From Patella vulgata (taxonomy: Eukaryota > Mollusca > Gastropoda > Patellidae), in NCBI RefSeq assembly GCF_932274485.2, contig NC_065885.2, positions 4,771,001 to 4,835,000 on the forward strand: DNA of 64,000 nt. The letters run 5' to 3'. This document shows, in pieces, positions 63,601 to 64,000 of this stretch. How positions within the stretch are numbered: position 1 is the stretch's first letter; each line of letters begins with the position of its first letter. The translations under genes and the position numbers were made by a program. The notes under the pieces are model-generated. The model was not told the origin of the DNA, searched no databases, and saw only the letters and a program-made list of their open reading frames with translations.

Positions 63601-64000
63601 GTAATTGCTCCACCAATCCTCAGACATTCAGCAACTCGTCGTAGCATGCTCCTAATCAACCGTCCAATCACGATTTGGGACAATCTGACCCACTCCTCTT
63701 GCAGTGTTGTCGGTTAACGTTGACGTCGACGAGCACGTCTCACGATCAAATTAAACGTAACAAACTAAAGCAAAGATACGCTAAACAGTAAATATTATAC
63801 AAGAACCGATATGAAAGCAAACATGGATAGATAAACCAACACGCGGCAGTTTTCATCAACCCTTCCTTGAAGTGTCAAATTTGACAATGAACCCCTTGCA
63901 TGTGTATGACGCTATTACGTGTCGCACGTGCAGCTCAGTGTTTCTATTGAGGCGATAAGTTCTTCATCTGTGAACATACTCTCAAAGCATGTCAAATGTC
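42691..64000 (+). CDS. ATP13A3: P5B-type ATPase (ATP13A2/ATP13A3 family), N-terminal exons, continues beyond window
   Basis: Exons at 42,691-42,770, 45,946-46,113, 53,249-53,304, 59,393-59,527, 60,241-60,318, 62,321-62,390 and 63,207-63,341 join in phase with GT/AG borders. They give a continuous sequence matching the N-terminus of animal ATP13A2/3: [13 protein letters not shown], then the first hydrophobic segment and [89 protein letters not shown], and [20 protein letters not shown] of the M1 region. The catalytic DKTGT site would lie downstream, outside the window. Mammalian members are late endosomal/lysosomal polyamine exporters. The true first exon is not found. ATP13A3 is preferred over ATP13A2 from wording such as VLNPFYIFQ and [10 protein letters not shown], but paralog assignment is not firm. 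Confidence 0.9.
42805..43190. mobile_element. MITE-E copy (without nested insertions)
   Basis: Left end CAATCTGATTAAAACACAGA; right side, inverted, AAAACACAGATCCTATTTCG. Long internal match to 37,074-37,884 apart from the two nested MITEs there. It begins 34 bp after the exon donor at 42,771. Confidence 0.8.
43200..43600 (+). mobile_element. SINE2 copy interrupted by a MITE-C
   Basis: SINE2 from cagtttccccttgtcagttg to tattagccca, then a fold-back MITE-C (43,388-43,550, ends GGGCCCTGTTT and AACAGACCC), then the SINE2 tail cttcattagcccaggtcgga. The block ttagcccagg appears on both sides of the MITE. From 43,625 to 44,020 no gene or clear repeat is seen. Confidence 0.8.
44023..44124. mobile_element. 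MITE-F, short copy
   Basis: Ends cctggacataaggccctta and, inverted, gatcctaaggcatctgtcac, with inner TCACAGACT/AGTCTGTGA. Related to 35,635-35,836. Confidence 0.6.
44296..44827 (-). mobile_element. MITE-A, long subtype, minus strand
   Basis: TIRs TTTAAAGATACATTA at the left and taatgtatctttaaa at the right. The interior matches 50,868-51,390 in inverse orientation (gatcgtttgattgacag, ctacagagttgattttga). It lies in an ATP13A intron. Confidence 0.75.
45060..45650 (+). mobile_element. SINE1 copy whose 3' half is repeated in tandem
   Basis: A complete SINE1 (45,060-45,325) is followed by two more copies of its 3' half (gtttcctcgcactgctaaag ... attaaacccaattcc), spaced about 135-140 bp, each with a CT run. 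The whole ends in (CT)n(GTCT)7 at 45,598-45,648. Slippage between CT runs is the likely cause. Confidence 0.9.
45755..45920 (+). mobile_element. SINE1 fragment abutting an ATP13A acceptor
   Basis: 5'-truncated SINE1 (cttgtacgtgacaaggagta to gaagttgaaccccat). It ends 25 bp before the exon at 45,946, and its pyrimidine-rich end runs into the acceptor tract. Confidence 0.85.
45946..46113 (+). CDS. ATP13A3: ATP13A exon: first hydrophobic segment
   Basis: Acceptor ttttttttctttttag, donor gtaagta; 56 codons, phase 0 at both ends. Reads [15 protein letters not shown], a hydrophobic stretch, then [20 protein letters not shown] and AKIILIE. The motif (L)LYWxPE after the first helix is typical of P5B ATPases. 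Translation running past the donor is an artefact. Confidence 0.92.
46587..46652. repeat. Perfect 29-bp inverted repeat with 8-base loop
   Basis: Left arm 46,587-46,615 (GATGTTTAAATCATGGCAAT start), loop cctgaagc, right arm 46,624-46,652 its exact complement. No target duplication was identified. In an ATP13A intron, it would give a stable hairpin in the pre-mRNA. Flanking sequence tgtgaaagaaattagtgct recurs at 58,112, so a dispersed repeat may be involved. Confidence 0.9.
47030..47433 (+). mobile_element. Two adjoining MITE-A copies
   Basis: A 3' fragment ending cataatgcatcttt at about 47,130 is joined directly to a second copy (gaacatacataaatctgcc ... gtgagaactgctagctcttt) ending near 47,433. 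From 46,660 to 47,030 there is no other gene; the 80-aa frame is not convincing. Confidence 0.7.
47684..48022 (+). mobile_element. SINE1 copy plus a second 3' fragment
   Basis: Full SINE1 with head gggtggccgaatgattagcg, B-box region ttttgatttccccggttgta and tail gacattacaccccattcctc (to 47,965), followed by a short repeat of its 3' middle (actacaaagacccctacgtg). Confidence 0.88.
48030..48735. repeat. Remnants of satellite element S in both orientations
   Basis: 48,030-48,190 is minus-oriented (ggttgtgcaccctctagaag, atcccaaagagctgagatcc). 48,235-48,260 matches, inverted, the edge at 11,592-11,620 (cttgcaaaatgtgggcgtat). 48,535-48,735 is plus-oriented (caggggccataat, cttt ggattataaac-like). 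From 48,740 to 49,080 nothing is recognised. Confidence 0.65.
49081..50370. mobile_element. Unclassified element with GTTGATATG termini and internal hairpin
   Basis: Left edge: stem TTGATATGGTAGAGAACGC (49,085-49,103) pairs with 49,119-49,137 around gcgggcgaagcccaa, itself a small GGGC-gaa-GCCC hairpin. Right part: gcggttgatatg at 50,180, 50,223 and 50,273, with complementary atatcaacct. Between them, + strand translation shows broken gene-like stretches ([38 protein letters not shown]) that I cannot place in a family. A SINE2 splits it at 49,724. Confidence 0.5.
49724..50048 (-). mobile_element. SINE2 copy with target duplication
   Basis: Minus-strand SINE2, nearly full, lacking only the start of the head. 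It is flanked by GTCGATAAGTAC at 49,712-49,723 and 50,049-50,060. Frames of 81 and 86 aa here are SINE by-products. Confidence 0.95.
50420..50645 (-). mobile_element. SINE1 copy, minus strand
   Basis: From tcgggactaacatatggttt to atgctaaccattcggccatc. It retains the complete tRNA-like head (ggggattcgaaac as B box, complement) but lacks the last 40 bp and the CT tail. Confidence 0.88.
50868..51390 (+). mobile_element. MITE-A, long subtype (523 bp)
   Basis: TIRs TTAAACATACATTATGCAAG and CATAATGTATCTTTAA. Extra central block shared with 44,296-44,827 (ggaggtgg-like taggtggagttaacacctgt, caatcaaacgatcagccaag). It lies in an ATP13A intron. Confidence 0.85.
51447..52285 (+). mobile_element. MITE-A copy split by a 439-bp insertion
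   Basis: Family sequence runs 51,447-51,654 and resumes at 52,099 (tttttattgtactgacttta), as shown by the uninterrupted copy at 55,190-55,215. The insert (51,655-52,093) has ACTAT on both sides, a left hairpin AACCTAGTAGGTT and a right hairpin CCAAGCAT...ATGCTTGG. Its family is unknown. Confidence 0.75.
52360..52605 (+). mobile_element. Decayed SINE2 and SINE1 pieces
   Basis: tgggttaatgaaggcataca and tatcaaattccaactgtcag derive from SINE2; ttgagtcctctggtttcctt to ttgagtggatgttaaacccc derives from SINE1. Both are strongly diverged. Confidence 0.6.
52608..52772. mobile_element. MITE-G with 24-bp inverted ends
   Basis: Ends AAGCATTCTCAGACTTAAGT and, inverted, AAGCATTCTCAGACTTCAGT. About 165 bp long, no frame. 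It lies immediately left of a MITE-C copy. Confidence 0.85.
52786..52953. mobile_element. Palindromic MITE-C copy
   Basis: cgaaaacttaaactaagata pairs with taacttagtttaagttttcg across about 100 bp; ends GGGTCCTTATTCAC and GTGAATATGGGCCC. Closest to the copy at 37,492. Confidence 0.88.
52955..53215. repeat. SINE2 3' fragment (+) followed by dispersed repeat B (-)
   Basis: 52,965-53,092 has ggtgcacgtaaaagaccc, atataagagtaggctgtagt and gggacgttaaa of SINE2. 53,100-53,212 is repeat B inverted relative to 35,975 (ctggataagcagttttgacg ... tacaccattcctctatattt). Confidence 0.7.
53249..53304 (+). CDS. ATP13A3: ATP13A exon
   Basis: Acceptor cctattacag, donor gtaagttt. Reads [18 protein letters not shown] plus two bases (GA). 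Joins AKIILIE upstream without a gap, matching the soluble N-terminal region of P5B ATPases. Phase 0 in, phase 2 out. Confidence 0.85.
53338..53710. repeat. Minisatellite-like clusters
   Basis: 53,338-53,402 repeats aattcgccaggggcc-type units; 53,535-53,710 repeats gtgggacaaattc- and ggacaattaa-type units, related to 38,770-39,035. From 53,710 to 54,090 no gene. Confidence 0.6.
54095..54175 (+). mobile_element. SINE1 fragment
   Basis: gtttcctcctactgctaatg, then attgaaataaaattgaacca. Only the middle of the SINE is left. From 54,180 to 54,995 no gene is supported; the frames of 107 and 61 aa are not gene-like. Confidence 0.7.
54997..55375 (+). mobile_element. MITE-A copy
   Basis: Left end TTAAACATTCATTATGCAAG; interior agacattaattaacttatcc, tgatgatcgaggctaggcct and aatttgactgaaattttcag; right end shortened to ctccctttaa. 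It lies 64 bp left of the second Tc1 element. Confidence 0.8.
55439..56965 (+). mobile_element. Tc1-like transposon, second full-length copy (1,527 bp)
   Basis: Same length and ends as 28,006-29,532, with TA at 55,437-55,438 and 56,966-56,967. It differs by only scattered point changes, so both insertions are recent. It lies within an ATP13A intron in the sense orientation. Confidence 0.97.
55732..56751 (+). pseudogene. Tc1-like transposase with one nonsense codon
   Basis: Aligns codon for codon with the 339-aa transposase at 28,299. Arg104 (CGA) is TGA at 56,041-56,043, splitting it into 103 aa and a downstream frame from 56,080. There are no frameshifts. The catalytic residues ([23 protein letters not shown]) are preserved, so decay is very recent. 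Substitutions include Glu6 to Gln and Gln50 to His. Confidence 0.95.
57215..57440 (+). mobile_element. SINE1 copy with duplicated 3' end
   Basis: ccaatctcgtgggtttactc to gttaaaccccatttctctct, then an extra cccactgctaaagacccctg ... aaccccatttct(ct)n. Same kind of tail duplication as at 45,060. Confidence 0.85.
57640..57760 (+). mobile_element. SINE2 fragment
   Basis: cagaccgaaaactgaggtct, gtgtgcac, aaaatcgaacccttgacagt. Diverged middle part only. Confidence 0.6.
57820..58290 (+). mobile_element. Two SINE1 copies
   Basis: 57,820-58,085 is nearly full (gaacggttagcacaagcata, ggtttcgattccccggttgt, tttgtgtcatcggacctta). 58,160-58,290 is a 3' fragment with a long CT tail (58,262-58,285). Confidence 0.85.
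58640..58870 (+). repeat. Local duplication, two ~130-bp units
   Basis: ttatttgacttaagggcgta and ttatttgactttagggcgta, each preceded by a G-rich ggtgg stretch and followed by gtctttcacat or gcctttgacatt and ccaat. No other feature from 58,290 to 59,390. Confidence 0.55.
59393..59527 (+). CDS. ATP13A3: ATP13A exon
   Basis: Acceptor ttactgtttcag, donor gtaagtat; 135 bases, phase 2 in and out. Reads [15 protein letters not shown], then [20 protein letters not shown] and [16 protein letters not shown] matches the P5B block RYFTHHSVKYFWND. A first ATG inside it is not a start. Confidence 0.92.
59600..60055 (+). mobile_element. SINE2 copy and an adjoining older fragment
   Basis: 59,605-59,882 runs from gattttccggcgtggttccc to gttaaaccccagttcatttc. 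59,930-60,055 repeats the 5' middle in degraded form (gtctggtttatccttgtcat, ggacagtgtatagtcatttg). Confidence 0.8.
60241..60318 (+). CDS. ATP13A3: ATP13A exon
   Basis: Acceptor ctatttatag, donor gtagtt. 78 bases, reading (E)[20 protein letters not shown] and QEQAE plus AG. Matches the family block [20 protein letters not shown]. Phase 2 in, phase 2 out. 60,330-60,420 holds a short direct duplication (gataaggccctacacatgt). Confidence 0.88.
60779..61765 (+). mobile_element. SINE1 copy split by a hAT-like element
   Basis: SINE1 runs 60,779-60,908 (ggttgtacgtgacaaggagt to agccatatg) and 61,695-61,765 (ccatatgttagtcccgaaat to the CT-like tail). The interruption is a separate entry. Confidence 0.9.
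60909..61694. mobile_element. hAT-like non-autonomous element (786 bp)
   Basis: Inverted ends TAGGGTGACCCA and (minus strand) TAGGGTGGCCCA; flanking duplication CCATATG (7 bp, or 8 with one mismatch), of which the intact SINE1 carries one copy. A 70-aa minus frame (61,025-61,237) is not recognised. Assignment to hAT rests on ends and duplication length. Confidence 0.85.
61765..62000 (+). repeat. Interleaved local duplications
   Basis: ttgactagaagcata...aaattaatgtt occurs at about 61,783 and 61,968, and aaacatttatctattggaaa at 61,853 and 61,898. No gene. Confidence 0.7.
62050..62175 (+). mobile_element. SINE1 fragment
   Basis: ctctggatcctccagttccc, then gtgcaagcgatttattgaac and a (CT)n tail. 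Shortened and diverged. Confidence 0.75.
62321..62390 (+). CDS. ATP13A3: ATP13A exon
   Basis: Acceptor atgtttacag, donor gtaagttc; 70 bases, phase 2 in, phase 0 out. Reads (R)[20 protein letters not shown] and IEE. Matches [22 protein letters not shown] of ATP13A3, the segment just before M1. Confidence 0.92.
62401..62640 (+). mobile_element. SINE1 copy starting 10 bp after an ATP13A donor
   Basis: gggttgaatggccaaatggt to gttagaccccatatctctct; the middle block is partly deleted. The A box and B box regions are recognisable. Confidence 0.85.
62995..63165 (+). mobile_element. SINE2 fragment
   Basis: gactgaggtctcgtgtaaac, gcgtgcacgtaaaagaacca and tgacgttaaacccctttt with an A-run. It ends about 30 bp before the acceptor of the exon at 63,207. 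Confidence 0.75.
63207..63341 (+). CDS. ATP13A3: ATP13A exon: M1 membrane region
   Basis: Acceptor tttattttcag, donor gtaggc; 45 codons, phase 0 at both ends. Reads [40 protein letters not shown] and YATRK, close to [20 protein letters not shown] of human ATP13A3. It covers the first conserved transmembrane hairpin of the P-type ATPase core. Confidence 0.96.
63378..64000 (-). mobile_element. Tc1-like element of a second family, cut by the window end
   Basis: Starts at a TA (63,376-63,377) with CTCGTCAAAAAAAGTAGGGG, akin to but distinct from the ends of the 1,527-bp Tc1 copies. It inserted 36 bp after the ATP13A donor at 63,342. Transposase runs on the minus strand. The far end is not in the window. 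Confidence 0.8.
63591..63730 (-). pseudogene. C-terminal end of a Tc1-like transposase, broken
   Basis: Minus-strand translation gives [20 protein letters not shown] then [19 protein letters not shown] and stop, matching the C-terminus of the intact transposase (ALQQEWDNL...RLIRSMPRRI...NRGGFTRY). A stop codon precedes TTLQ, and homology ends near 63,730, so the element is degenerate or internally deleted. Confidence 0.8.

Overview
The window looks like genomic DNA of a lophotrochozoan animal, most likely a mollusc. It is AT-rich, has spliced genes with GT/AG introns, protostome-type Toll receptors with two cysteine clusters, two tRNA-headed SINE families, Tc1-like transposons, a non-LTR retrotransposon and many palindromic MITEs. 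The phylum is inferred; no species-specific gene was recognised.

Positions 1-27,600 hold a tandem array of four copies of an intronless Toll-like receptor (TLR) gene, all on the + strand. Copy 1 (8,630-9,346) is a truncated pseudogene. Copies 2 (14,414-16,543), 3 (19,579-21,690) and 4 (24,530-26,656) have full-length frames: signal peptide, LRRs, LRRCT, LRRNT, LRRs, LRRCT, one membrane segment and a TIR domain. Each copy is preceded by the same GC-richer tandem repeats, a tail sequence and a short conserved leader, and followed by a ~95 bp tandem repeat and a conserved 3' flank. A 6.3 kb TIR element (2,066-8,392, 8-bp target duplication) split the upstream flank of copy 1, and a large inverted satellite structure (9,347-13,187) replaced its 3' half. 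Copies 2 and 4 are almost identical over about 530 bp, which suggests gene conversion. Copy 3 has lost 16 residues at the BB loop of the TIR domain and swapped a cysteine in its second LRRCT.

Positions 27,600-34,300 are a pile of nested mobile elements: a broken minus-strand LINE interrupted by an intact Tc1-like transposon (339-aa DD34E transposase), two SINEs with clear target duplications, a hAT-like MITE and a locally amplified G/C-tract repeat. Positions 34,300-39,035 are MITEs, satellites and minisatellites without a gene.

Two conserved host genes follow. ANKRD40 (39,108-39,932, minus) is an intronless ankyrin-repeat gene. Divergent from it, a P5B-type ATPase of the ATP13A2/ATP13A3 family runs on the + strand from about 42.7 kb past the window end. 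Seven short exons join in phase into the N-terminal part of the protein, up to the first conserved M1 membrane segment. Its introns are packed with SINEs, MITEs, a second full-length Tc1 copy with one nonsense codon, a hAT-like element inside a SINE, and several perfect hairpins.

The TLR array is the most likely place for undescribed biology: a young receptor family that seems to be diversifying by duplication, conversion and loss of a TIR signalling loop, embedded in tandem-repeat elements that share one hairpin-bearing tail.
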